From Dromiciops gliroides (Eukaryota; Chordata; Mammalia; Microbiotheria; Microbiotheriidae), in NCBI RefSeq assembly GCF_019393635.1, contig NC_057867.1, positions 67,831,492 to 67,895,491 on the forward strand: 64,000 nucleotides of DNA, given 5' to 3'. The notes beneath the pieces were generated by a model. It did not search any database and had not been told where the DNA came from. It was given only the letters and a program-made list of their open reading frames with translations. The first letter of the stretch is position 1; each line of letters begins with the position of its first letter. Shown here in pieces: positions 1 to 11,364 of the stretch. A program made the translations under genes and the position numbers.

Positions 1-1320
1 AAGAAAACTATCAGGGTTTGACAAAAATTGAAAGCAGAACATCTTATATCATTAACTACAGCAAATTTCAAATGTATCCATGATCCAAATATTTTAAAAA
101 CACATTATAAAGAAAATTACAAGCTGATAGGGTACTTGCTATATCTTTTCCTAAACTGTAGAGAAGAAATACATTCTTAACCAGTTAGGACTTTTAAAAA
201 ATTATAAAGAAGGCAAAATAGATCAATTTGATTATATAAGAATAAAAAGTACTTTTGCACAGTGAAAACTGTTAAAGAAGGAAGCAAGGAAAGTAGTATA
301 CCAGATACAATTTTTGCCTTAAATATTTCCAGTAAAAGTCTGACATCTAAAATCTATATGGAACTGATACAAATTTATAACTAAAAGTGATTTCCAGTAG
401 AAGGCAGTTCTCAAAAGATGCTCAAATTATCAAGCACATGAAAACATTTAAAATCTCTAATAATTGGAAAGGGCAGAGTATTAAGGGGAGGGGGAGGAGA
501 AGAAAAGAGAAGAGAGGAAAGAAGAGAAAGTAAACACAGACAAGCAGGATAGCTTTGAAAGTTACATGTTGAATTTATTATATGTTTTAAAAAAAGCAAA
601 CTCTAATAGTCATTGGCAATGTCATGTACAATCTTGTCCTGTTTTACAATGTATATGGAAACACACATTTCAATTGGTGTTTATCAAATTCAGAATAAAA
701 ACTCTAATAATTAAAGAAATACACATTTGGAAAATTGATATTTTACTTCATTGTCTTATACTCATCAAATTGGCAAAGATAATGAAATATGACAAGATTT
801 GTTGCTGGTGTGGCTGTAATAAAAAAGGCACAGTAGTAACATGCTACTGGTGAAGATGTGAGTTGGTTCACCCTTTTTTGAGAGTGATATGAATTATAAG
901 AATATTCATAAACTTTTGGCCAGTGTTACCACTACTGAGATTATGTCCTAAGGAAAACAGACCTGTTTAAAAATTCCTAGAAGTACAATTTGTAATAGCA
1001 AAACACTGGAAATAAGCAAGGTACCTAATGATTGGGGAATAACAGTTCAGGTTATGGTAGAAGAATGTAATGGAATATTACTTTGCCATATGAAACAATG
1101 CATCTAAAAAATTCCAAAAAACTTGGGAAGACCTATGAAGTGATGCAGAATGAACAAAGCAGAAGCAAAAAGAACAATATTTATATAGACTGCATTTGCA
1201 TAATTAAAGACCACAATAACAACAGCAACAAATACATGTTAAATCCATTGAAAAGAAGTTCAAAGTGGGGTCTTAGAGGCAGTTTGATTGGTTGGCATTT
1301 CTAGACAATACAATCCTTTA
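1..1320 (+). mobile_element. L1 LINE, 3' end of ORF2 and tail, decayed, sense
   Basis: Phrases correspond to the end of mammalian L1 ORF2: ACAATTTTTGCC...CATCTAAAATCTATATGGAACTG near 310-365, CAAATTGGCAAAGATAATG near 766-785, and GTAATGGAATATTAC near 1068-1082, then GAAGTGATGCAGAATGAAC. Multiple stops and frameshifts show it is inactive. A purine tract (480-535) interrupts it. The copy enters from outside the window. Confidence 0.7.
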
Positions 1321-1329
1321 TAATTTTTA

Positions 1330-2340
1330 AAATTTAGGATAGTGACATTGATTATAATTTAACACAGAAGTTCAACTGCTGTAAATTGACTGTGGTAACA
1401 AGGAGGCCAAAAGAGCCTACAGACTGCCTTCGCCAACAAATATCTGACCTACTTGCCAAGCCGGAGATATGGCAGCCAAAGGTAACACTGGCTTAGAACA
1501 TAAACTTGTATGTAAAATCTTATGGAGAAGGATAGTGGCAGATTATGAGCAGTGTCACCTCATAAAGCAGAGAGAAGCAGTGAAGGGTAAAACTAGTTTA
1601 AAGAAAGCTTGGCAAAGGACCCAACTAAGGAAAGTTGTCCTGGGGCATTTAAGGTTGAATCTGGAAAGAAGACAACAACTAGAGATAAAAGAAGTCTCCA
1701 GAGATTTCTATGGCAAACTCTTTTTATTGTCTAGAACGGTGTGGCTCCCACACTTAGACTTTGACATCCCTGTCCTGGATGTCCTTGTAAGAAGAAGTAG
1801 AACTAGGACTAGAAAGATGGGGAAAACAGCTGGACTAGGCTAAGTATATACTGAGGAGGTCTGTGGTAGAGGTAACAGGATTGTGAGGCATTAAGAGATC
1901 ACTTTGAAGGCATTGAAAGAAGGAGGGGAAGATACCAAGGGAGAGGGAAAAAAAATCTTGGATTGTATTAATGCCAAGAAAAGTTGACTGAGAAAACATC
2001 AACAGTTACAGATTTATTTGCTTACTTTTCCATCTATAGAATTTTAATGAGAATAATTAACCCACTCTCTGACAGCTTCTTTGGTGAGGGTATTAGAAGG
2101 GGATGGGTAAGCTTTTGCAAGGAATATTACACAGTAGAACCCATAGCTGATGGAAAAATGTAGAAAATACACACTCCCACTGTACTTTTTGTTTGTTGAC
2201 TTTAAAAAAGAGTCTCTTGAGATGGGTCAGTGTGACTGGGCTATGATCTGAATTGTTGGACAGAATACCCACATTGGTTGGGTCACAGAACAATTTAAGT
2301 TTGATTTTCTTACCTTTGCTTCTCATATTATTATTTCTAT
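1330..2340. other. Unassigned intergenic sequence
   Basis: No exon, repeat family or RNA is recognised. The longest open frame (1469-1843, plus, 124 codons) starts MAAKGNTGLEHK and matches no family I know. It has no splice or poly(A) context and is treated as chance. Confidence 0.5.
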
Positions 2341-2353
2341 ATTTTCATAATTT

Positions 2354-2508
2354 GGGGGGTTTTTTTGAGGGGCGAGGCAATTTAGGGTTAAGTGACTTGC
2401 CCAGGGTCACACAGCTAGTAAGTGTCAAGTGTCTGAGGTCAGATTTGAACTCAGGTCCTCCTGACTCCAGGGCCGGTGCTCTATCCACTGCGCCACCTAG
2501 CTTTCCCC
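2354..2508 (-). mobile_element. Young CORE-SINE (WSINE-like), antisense
   Basis: Full head-to-tail copy with reversed phrases TGACTTGCCCAGGGTCACAC and CCACCTAGCT. It is flanked by a 13-base TSD, ATTTTCATAATTT, at 2341-2353 and 2510-2522, which marks retroposition. Confidence 0.9.
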
Positions 2509-2654
2509 TATTTTCATAATTTTTAACATTAAAAAAGGAATTGTTTTCTTTACTACCCGGCACAGTACCAACCTGCCACTCATTCATATTTTAAAATGAA
2601 AGCTCTTACTACCAAACTTACTTTAGAATCTAGTAGAAATGGAGGCAGAAGTGG

Positions 2655-2803
2655 TCATTGGCCCAGCATTGGAGAATGGAAAGAACAAGGACAAGAAATC
2701 AGAAGACCTATGTTTCTGTCCATACTCTGACACTGACTCACTGTTCTTGGGCAAGTCATGCTCCCCTACCCTCAGTTTTCTTCTCTGTAAAATGAGGGGA
2801 CTA
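2655..2803 (+). mobile_element. MIR-like SINE, interrupted host copy
   Basis: An old MIR-type element (TTGGGCAAGTCATG, TTCTTCTCTGTAAAATGAGG) is broken by a younger SINE. It resumes after 2960 as AGGACTAGATGAGACTCTTA. Confidence 0.7.
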
Positions 2804-2960
2804 GGGGCAGCTAGGTGGCACAGTGGATAAAGCACCGGCCCTGAATTCAGGAGGACCTGAGTTCAAATCCGGCCTCAGACACTTGACACTTACTAGCTGT
2901 ATGACCCTGGTCAAGTCACTTAACCCTCATTGCCCCGCAAAACAAAAATCCCCCCCAAAA
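2804..2960 (+). mobile_element. Young CORE-SINE, sense, nested in MIR
   Basis: Nearly intact GGGGCAGCTAGGTGGCACAG head and CCCTCATTGCCCCGC tail with an A-rich end. GGACTAG is repeated on both sides as the target duplication. Confidence 0.9.
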
Positions 2961-3194
2961 ATTATAGGACTAGATGAGACTCTTAATTAAGTTCCCTGTA
3001 CAGTACAAAACATGTTTTTACAAAGAAGCTGACTTTTGGGGTTGGCAATAAACCCATTCCTGGATCTCCGTCTCAGCCCTTGGCTGCTTTCCCTTCCTCT
3101 TTGCTGTCAGCCTTTGGGTCATTTCCCCCAATCATCAGCACTTCCACCAGATGGCAGGCATGAGCAAAACGAGAAAGGCAAGGTCTACAGAACA

Positions 3195-3390
3195 GGATGT
3201 GGAAGAGTTCTTAGAGACCACCTAGTCTAACTCTCATTTTACAGAGAAAGCAACTGACTCCCGGAGAAGTGAAGTGATTTTTTTGAAGGTCAATTAGTAA
3301 GTGGAAGACTTAGGATTGGGGTATGAATCCAATTTTGAAAATTCCAAATTTAGTGTTCATCTTGCCATACTATTTTTCTGCCCCATCAGA
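3195..3390 (+). mobile_element. Old MIR-related SINE fragment
   Basis: Phrases of the type AGACCACCTAGTCTAACTCTCATTTTACAGA followed by a GAAGTGAAGTGATTT region match the old mammalian SINE pattern for shared alignments of filtered gene-proximal repeats. It is strongly diverged, and the family name is approximate. Confidence 0.55.
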
Positions 3391-3399
3391 CATTCCCAT

Positions 3400-4350
3400 G
3401 AGAATTAGAAAATGGTCAGTCTAAATGCATCTCCTTTCTTCCCAAATACCTAGATGTTTGGAGTCAGGCACACAAAATATATAGCAAATTGGCTGGATTT
3501 ATTGTTTTCCATGCAAACATTTTAGGCATCATATAAATGCGAGTGAAGCAAAGCAGATAATTTTGCTACTTATTAGCAGCTACCATAAAATATTTAATGA
3601 GAGATTTTTGGATTTCAATTAGCTATACCATCCCACTGACCCTCCGTTACCTCAGATGACCAATAGTCGACTTTACCTTTAATTTACAAAGAATCTCTTA
3701 AGAACTGATAAGGATTATAGGGTTTACTGTAATCCAAGCACTGGTATAGGGGGAAAGAGAGGCTTCCAAAAATCCCCTCAGATTACAAATCTGTTGTTTT
3801 TTTGCATCATTCCATGGCAATTTAAAGAGAAAAGAATAATGAATTTCTAACTTCATAGGTAATTGGTTTTTTTAAAGGCTTTGTGGAGAACAAATCATAC
3901 TGAGATAATTGTCATTTTTATTTGGGAAGCATTGGGGTGGAGCTGCAGACAGTGAGTGGCCATGGAGACATGAAGACCTTCTTTTGAGTTCTGCTTGTGC
4001 TGTATACAAGTTTTGGGACAGTGGGCAAGTAGATTCATTTGTCAGTGCTCCAGACAATTCTCCAAATTATAGACAGGCCCCAAACTTTATTGAAGGGTGT
4101 TTCCACATTAGGAGTTTTCTACACCATTGAAATTAGGGGTCTAGACCAGACCAAAAATAAATGAATAAATCAAGGCATGAGGCTTAATTACAAAAGTGGA
4201 AAAGAATGTCATTTCATAATTCCAATAGGCTTTGGATCATGTTCTACAAAATATGCCCCATAAACAGCTTGCTCTCATTCTTTGGCACACATGTCAATGT
4301 CTAACTGTGTCGTAGCATATCCTATGCCGAATTCCTTCTCCGATGCCTTT
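3400..4350. other. Unassigned intergenic sequence
   Basis: AT-rich, without recognisable repeat, exon or RNA. Confidence 0.5.
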
Positions 4351-4364
4351 GTATGGAATGGACG

Positions 4365-4568
4365 TGACCTGAGTTCTTGAAGGCTATAAGAGTGAAATTC
4401 AACCTCTGACAGGCTGTACCAAGCTGGGAAGACTTGCAGTGCCTGGGAACAGGCTGTTATCTGAGTATCAACCTAGCTAAATTTGGAGAGCTTCATCACC
4501 AGAAGGTTGGCCACCAGGTGATGATTTTTTTTGGCCACAGGAATGTGGTCAGGCATAGACAGAGCCCA
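4365..4568. repeat. Unidentified dispersed repeat, copy A
   Basis: Shares GTGACCTGAGTTCTTGAAGG and GGTGATGATTTTTTTTGGCC-type phrases with 21805-22030, with moderate divergence. I cannot name the family. Confidence 0.45.
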
Positions 4569-4660
4569 ACAGACGGGCAGAGAGAAAGTGACAGATGGGC
4601 AGAGATGTAGACAGGCAGACAGAGTGTGACAGATGGGCAAAGAGACACAGACAGACAGAC
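4569..4660. repeat. Minisatellite-like tandem repeat, about 20-base unit
   Basis: Four imperfect units of the type ACAGATGGGCAGAGAGA, ending in (ACAG)n. Confidence 0.75.
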
Positions 4661-5095
4661 TGGTACAGCTATACAAATATAATAATGGTGGGATGGCTTT
4701 CTCAAGGGGCTCAGATTATGAAATGGCTTCCCTTGTGCCTAAAACTAACTGATAGTTGAATTCTCTTAGATGGGGAAAGGTATATGGGTTGATGGGGAGA
4801 AAGATATGGGGCACACACACATAGAAATGGTCTACATGGCAGACCAATTTGTGCAGAAGAGAAGCCAGAACTGCAGTAGGTAGAGAGAGCCTTACCTGTT
4901 ATAGATGCTGGTCAAAAAGAATCGGCCCTTACCAGGGACCTGTGCTAGAGGTACTCTCTAAAATTTACCCAGGACTCAACCTTAAGAGAGCAGAGGAGAG
5001 GGATGCCATAGTCTCCAGTGACTTCTTTAGGTACTCTGTTGGGTTTTTTGCAAATCTAATGAGCTAAATTCTGAGTCTATAAAATAGAATATTTG

Positions 5096-5241
5096 CAGGA
5101 GTAGCTAGGTGGAGCGGTAGATAGAGCATTGGCCCTGGATTCAGGAGGACCTGAGTTCAAATATGACTTCAGACACTTGACACTTACTAGCTGTGTGGCC
5201 CTGGGCAAGTTACTTAACCCTCATTGCCTCGCAAAAAAAAA
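5096..5241 (+). mobile_element. CORE-SINE, sense
   Basis: Head GTAGCTAGGTGGAGCGG and tail CCTCATTGCCTCGC with poly(A). A perfect 15-base TSD, AAAATAGAATATTTG, lies at 5081-5095 and 5242-5256. Confidence 0.9.
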
Positions 5242-5384
5242 AAAATAGAATATTTGTTCATATGAATAGGGAATAGATCTATGGTTTCATTGATGAAGGG
5301 ATATCCTGGCTGAATAAACTCCTAACAATGCAGTTCTTCACTTTCCCTTCATTTTATATTCTTAGAGAGCTGCATAGAACATTA

Positions 5385-5615
5385 AGAGGTTGTGACTTGC
5401 CCAGGATTACACAACCTGCATTGGTCAGAGACAGACTCGAACCTAGACCTAGGTCTTCACATACATCCTTCATATCTCTTTCTCTCTCCCTCTCTCCCTC
5501 CCCCCTTGCCCAGGGCCACAGAGTTAGTAAGTTCTTGAGATCAGATTTGAACTCAGATCCTCCTGACTCCAGACCCCCAGTGCTCTAGCCACTGTAGTAT
5601 CACCAAGCCATCCCT
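5385..5615 (-). mobile_element. Diverged MIR/CORE-SINE, antisense, with CT-rich insert
   Basis: Two reversed SINE pieces (GTGACTTGCCCAGGATTACAC; TTGCCCAGGGCCACAGAGTT) are separated by a TCTCTCCC tract at about 5465-5503. Confidence 0.65.
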
Positions 5616-5779
5616 CAGCATCTCTCTCTCTCAAATGAGCAGTTGGAATAGACCTTTAAGGTCCCTCCCAGCAAACATGAATAGATGTTGCCATTGTTCA
5701 AAGCATGTTTGGAAGCCTTCCATTGAAATTATCTTCAGAGCCAGTTTATTATTTTGTATATTTTCATTTTACTTAAAAA

Positions 5780-6360
5780 TTTTCTTTCTTATTCTGAATG
5801 GAACATCAACAAACATGAACATTCCATATACAAAGAACAGAGAAAGGATTGTATATGAAACCATGACTCTATTCTGTGCCGCTTGTTTTTTTAAGTATAT
5901 ATTAAAGTTAACACAATAGTAACAACACGGCTGTGCTTGTCTGTGTCCTTTTGGGAACTTCCTTCTGCTCTCTTCTGTGTATTTTTTTAATGTTGCATTA
6001 ATGTTTTTTGTACCACTATACTCCCCAACAACTCTTCCCACCCTCCCTCCCCCCTCAAAAACCTTCCTTTTTAACAAATAAGTATAGTCAAGCAAAACAA
6101 ATTCATACATTGGTCACATCTGAAAATGTCTCATTCAGCAACTCTAGTCTGTCATCTCTCTATACCAAGAAGTGGGAAGCATGCTTCATCATCAATCTTT
6201 TGGAATCATGATTCGTCATCATACAGATCAAAGTTCTTGAATCTTTCAGAGTTATTTTCTTCAATATTGTTGTCACTACATAAACTGGGCTCCTGCTTCT
6301 GCTTACTTCATTCTGTATCAATTCATATATGACCTCTCAGATTTCTCAGAATCTATACCT
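5780..6360 (-). mobile_element. L1 3' end, antisense
   Basis: Phrases AAGTATAGTCAAGCAAAACA and ACATCTGAAAATGTCTCATT are shared with 38935-39125 and 62890-63480 and are reverse complements of a marsupial L1 3' tail. Decayed. Confidence 0.6.
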
Positions 6361-6399
6361 TGAAATTCTTGATCTTTCCTATTGCCTTAAATAGTAACA

Positions 6400-7246
6400 A
6401 TAATAATAATAGTTGTTATTATTTTGTTGCAGTCTATCAAGTGACCTGTTGGTAGTTTGGTATGGCACTGAATCTTTAAATTACTTTAGGTCCTTTTTAT
6501 TGCATTGGCATGACCTAACCATAAGCAGTTAATATCTTGCCAATTATTTATGTCTACCTTTATTCCTGTAAAGTGTTTGGTGGTTTTGTTTATATAATTC
6601 ACATGTGTCTTTGTAGGTAGACTCCCAAGTGTTTTATACATTTAGGGGATATTTTGAATGCAATTTCTTTTTAAATATCCTGTTGCTGGTAATTTTGTTG
6701 ATAATAAACAAAACTGTGATTTTGCACATTTGTTTTCTTTTGGACTACTTTTTACTGAAGTTAATGTTTTGATTAATTTTAGTTATCTTTCTAGGATTCT
6801 CAGCAACATATCATTCTATAAAAAGAGAGAATTTTGTTTCTTTTTTGCCTGTGCTATTCTCTCAATTTCTTACTCGTGTCTTATTGTTAGGCCTAGGATT
6901 TCTAAAACTATTTCAAAGCCTAATGGCCATAGTAGATATCCTAGCTTTTCCTGTTAATTAAGCTTAGATTGGGATCTTCTAGTATTCCTCCATTACGGCT
7001 CTTGGTTTTAGATATCCAATATTTACCATAATAAGGAAAGGTCCATTTATTTCTATATTTTTTTCATTTCTTGAAAACAAAAATGGGTTTTGTGTTTTGT
7101 TAAAAAGCCTTTTCTATATCTATTGATAAAATTATGTGATTTGTATTGCTTTGTTATTTGGTCTATTAAACTGATAGTTTTCTTAGTATTAAACCAATCC
7201 TACATTCCTGGTATAAATATCCAACCTGATCACAGTTTATAATCTT
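6400..7246 (-). mobile_element. L1 ORF2, antisense, part 1
   Basis: The region reads as reverse-complement L1 reverse transcriptase, with landmarks such as AAACCAATCCTACATTCCTGG near 7191-7210. It is full of stops. It is split by the SINE at 7260 and resumes at 7410. Confidence 0.7.
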
Positions 7247-7259
7247 TTTCCTTTTATTC

Positions 7260-7396
7260 TTTTTTTGTTTGTTTGTTTTTGTGGGGCAATGGGAGTTAAG
7301 TGACTTGCCCAGGGTCACACAGCTAGTGTCAAGTGTCTGAGGCCAGATATGAGTCCAGGGCCAGTGCTTTATCCACTGCACCACCTAGCTTCCCCC
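7260..7396 (-). mobile_element. CORE-SINE, antisense, inside L1
   Basis: Reversed SINE with a perfect 13-base TSD, TTTCCTTTTATTC, at 7247-7259 and 7397-7409. Confidence 0.9.
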
Positions 7397-7409
7397 TTTC
7401 CTTTTATTC

Positions 7410-8230
7410 GGGAGCCCCTTTGTTAATACAAAATTTGTATAAATTTGTTAATTTCAAAATTCATAAAAGATATTAGTCTTTGGGTTTCTTTCTCTGCTTT
7501 CTCTCTCCCTGGTAGGTATCTGGTAGGTATCTACCAGATTTGTCCCATTGAAAGAGTCTGATAGAATACCTTCTTTCTCTATTTTTGCAAACAATTTATG
7601 TAATATCAATTGTTCTTTGAATGTTGTATATAATTCACTTGTTAATCCATCTCATTTTATCCTTTTCTTTTTCACTTTGAGAGTTCATTTGTGACATATC
7701 CAATTCATTATGGATTATTTAAATTATCTACTTATTGTTCTGTTAAGCTGGGCATTTGATGTTTTCCTAAGTATTTATCCTTTCATTTGTGATTCATTTT
7801 ATCGGTATTTAATTGGGCAAAATGATTTCTAATAATTTTCTTGATTTCCTCTTTATTGTTGTGAATTCAAAGTATGTTTTTTGAGTATTTGGGGTTTTTT
7901 TAAAAAACAAAATTCTTTGGAATTAAGTTAGTCTCCAATTACTTTTAATGGTTTTTTAAAGTACTTTATTAAATATAATTTTATTGATTTGTAGTTAGTA
8001 AAGCGTATGTGTAGTACTTCTGCTTTTCTGCATTTGCTTATGAGGTTTTTATGCCCTGGCACATGTTCAATTTTTGTAAAAGCCACCATGCACAGCAGAG
8101 AGAAGTATATTCTCTTTTCTCATTAAATAATTGCCAGAGATTCATCATATCGAATTTTTCTAAAATTCTGCTCAGGTCCTTAACTTATTTTTAAAAATCT
8201 TTTTATTAGCTTTGTCTAGGTCACAAAGGG
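7410..8230 (-). mobile_element. L1 ORF2, antisense, part 2
   Basis: Continuation of the same reversed L1, e.g. TTAATCCATCTCATTTTATCC, GATTTCCTCTTTATTG and AAGTATATTCTCTTTTCTCA. A short TCTGGTAGG duplication lies at 7515-7535. Confidence 0.7.
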
Positions 8231-8239
8231 GTGCTTTGG

Positions 8240-8940
8240 GATTCCCAATTCACAGGCAGTTTATGACATTCCCCAGAATAACAATCACACCTCATTTTGA
8301 AGCAAAAGCAGAATTAGCCAAATTGATTACTCAACTAATTAAAAAAAAACAGGTTCTGCATGTTCTTTGAGGGTGGATGTTATTTTTAGAATCAGTCAGA
8401 AGTCAAAGATTTAGTCCCTCAGAATATTCAAAAGACTAAGCACCAAAGTTATTCTCCAAGAATTCTGAAAATACTCTGAGCAATAGCAGCTTTTTGGGAA
8501 CAAAAGGATAGCCTTCCAAGGTGATTATTTTGAATGTAGTGACATTCATTTAGTTAAGTTCTGGTGTGTGCATGTTAAAGAAAAACATCAGCCTTATTAT
8601 CTCATATATTCACATGGAGAGAACAAAGTAAATAATGTCTAGGAGGTCTCTTCCACATGATTCTTTTGCCTAGCAATAAAAGAAAGAAAAAAATTCTGGA
8701 CCTTTAAAACATGCGCTCAGTGGTGCTTGATGCTTTTCCTAAATGAAAATATTTTTTAAAACCGGATTTAATGTTATTTCGCAGGCAACAGTAATAGTAT
8801 ATACCTAGTTAAAACTGAAATAGCGGGCTTTTTATAGGAAGACTTGTTTGAACTGACATACAGTGAAGTAGACAGGACCAGGAATAACACATCCACATTG
8901 ATGGCAGTGTCATTGTGAAGAACAATTAAAAAAAAAAAAA
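8240..8940. other. Unassigned intergenic sequence
   Basis: No recognised element, apart from an A homopolymer at 8927-8941 before the SINE. Confidence 0.5.
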
Positions 8941-8949
8941 AGAATGCTG

Positions 8950-9100
8950 AGGGGCAGCTAGGTGGTGCAGTGGATAAAGCACTAGCCCTGGATTCAGGAG
9001 GACCTGAGTTCAAATGCGGCCTCAGGCACTTGACAGGTACTAGCTGTGTGACCCTGGGCAAGTCACTTAACCTGCATTGCCCTGCAAAAAGGGGGGGAGG
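8950..9100 (+). mobile_element. CORE-SINE, sense
   Basis: GGGGCAGCTAGGTGGTGCAG head and CTGCATTGCCCTGC tail; GAATG occurs on both sides as a short duplication. Confidence 0.88.
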
Positions 9101-9109
9101 GGAATGAAT

Positions 9110-11360
9110 GCCGTGTAATTATAATGATTAAATTCAGCCCTAGAGAAGAGAAAAATGTACTCCTCTTTCTTGTTTAAAGAGGTGGGAGACAGGGTATGGA
9201 ACACTGCATAAGCTGAGTCACTTGATCAGTTAGTTAATTTTGCTGAGCTGTTTATGTTTTTCTTCTTATGCTTTCCTAGAAAGGATGGCTCTCTGGAGTA
9301 GGGAAGAAGAGGGACATATATGGGAATGAAGGTGATATTTTTAAAAAGAGACCAATAAAGCTTTAATAAAGTATAGGGCTTTAATGTTCACAAAGGGCCT
9401 TCCTTGTAACATCCCTGAAAGGCAGAGGATGCTCACTTGACCAGAGAGAGGAAAAAATGTAAAAGCCAATGAAAGAACTCAGATTAACCAGACTAATGAC
9501 TGTTTCCCACCCTTAACTATTCTAATTTTCCTTTCCTGCCATTTAAAAGACATCCTGTGGGGAAATATATACTAAATAGGTAGCTGCAGTTGTCTTTAAT
9601 GGATAGTTAACTTGGTTCAGATTTCTCACTAAAGAAAACAAAAAAGGGAAAGAATGCTTACCCTCTCCTATGATTGGCATGGTCAATTTATTAAATGATG
9701 CTAGTCTTCTGAAAGTGTACAGAAATGAGGATAAAATACTGTACTTGTCTCAATAATACAATTTATAAATAACTTTTAAAAATAACATCTGGATTTGCAC
9801 AGAAATCTATAAACCTCAGGGAAAATAAAATTTTAAATGGTTTCCACTAGTATTGGGCATTACAAGAATGAGAACCAGCCCTCAAACTCACACTATAAAG
9901 GGTATAATCTAGGCCGAAAAATCCACAGGAAAAAGATCAAAATAATTGTAAATTTTAACCAAGTGTCTTCTTTCTGCCCCCCACCCCACTACCTAACATT
10001 TCTTCTACAAAAAGATTTCTACAAATACAAAATGAGGGCTCATTCTAAGTGCTAACTACCCAGTTTTTGCCATCTTCTCATTTATTCAAATGTTTCTTTT
10101 TATCTTGTAGTAAAGGTAATCATTGAATTCTATTCATAAATACATACCCCATGTAAATCATTTAACACAAAGGTTGGGAACAGTAAATTTGACTTCACTG
10201 ATGAGATGGCTCCAGTCTAGTGTTGGTACATTTTAGAATGCCTCACCTTCTAAGCATATATCACTTGATCTCATGTGTATCCTAAACTCTGTAACCTCCA
10301 AGTGAGGAGTCTCATGCCCTAAGGATTTTTGAAAACTGTTTGTTGTGCTGTTGATGAAGCAGTTTTGAGGCTAGGGTTGAGGCTGACTTTTAAGACACTT
10401 TTCAACTTTGAAAAGAAATGCAATATAAACATAGCAGAGGAACACTGAAGTAATATAGTTATCTTGGCAATAAAATGTGGGGAATGAGATGCATACTAAA
10501 GAAAATTAGGAATACGATGGTTGAGACGACTAGTTTGTGAAGGTCATGGGCTCCATCCAAAGGAAAGATGAAGTGTTTTTGGTAGGTTAGTTTTTGACAT
10601 TCGTATACCCCATATTCATTTAAATAACAAACTGAAAAGTTCAAAAGCTCAGGCATAAAGGGATGGCCTGGTGCCATTCTAAGTGGAATGAAAATCAACT
10701 GATTTATGCTTCAAATATGAGTGACAAGAATCTGTTTATAAGGATTGATGTTCTCAGAACAGTTGTACAAAGAAATTATAAAGGATCAGAAGGAAGACAC
10801 CTCTATCAAAACAGGAACATAGATACTATGAGGGGTCAGAACAGTAAAAAAGCAACCTGATTCTAGTTACAACAGAAATAGATTACAGTATTAACCACCT
10901 TGGTATAAGGCCAACTTGGGAGGAAAGTCTATACCCCATGGCAAATGACCAGCAGGGCTCACCCCACATGAGGCTCCTAGAAGAGCAGTTGCCTTGGCTG
11001 GGCTTCAATTGGCAAAGTTAGTCTTATTGACCTACTGTAGCTACATAGACATTTATTTTCCTTATGTGGAGAGAAAGGTTCAAGGACTTGAAGCCTGGAG
11101 ATACTCTAAAGATAGAGAACACACAGACCATGGACTATTTGTAGAGGGAGGACAAATGAAGACTCAAGGGGAGTCTGGAATTTGAAAGTGTGTGGGGTGG
11201 GGCAGGAGGAAGGAGTAGTAGGCACAAGGTTTGGGAGGCAATATTCCACTAAAGAGGAAAAGGTTTACATAGAAGTACAAATGTGAGAATTCTGAGCTCG
11301 GTAACGAAACACTGAATTGTGTCTTGTGCCCCAAATGTAATATCTGTGACGAAATAAAAG
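9110..11360. other. Unassigned sequence downstream of ITM2A
   Basis: About 2.2 kb without recognised repeats, exons or RNA. It lies just past the ITM2A cleavage site. Several short open frames look random. Confidence 0.5.
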
Positions 11361-11364
11361 TAAC

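Noticed and set aside
2345..2587. Recurring peptides of the type LSDLPRVTQLVSVKCLRSDL and GGAVDKAPALDSG across the window
   Set aside because: These are translations of the CORE-SINE in its two orientations, not genes.
2804..2880. tRNA gene at the SINE heads
   Set aside because: The A/B-box-like head is tRNA-derived, but there is no complete cloverleaf and it is always fused to the SINE body.
6658..6957. 99-codon hydrophobic frame
   Set aside because: It lies inside antisense L1 ORF2; the AT-rich reverse strand gives artificial Phe/Leu/Ser-rich peptides.
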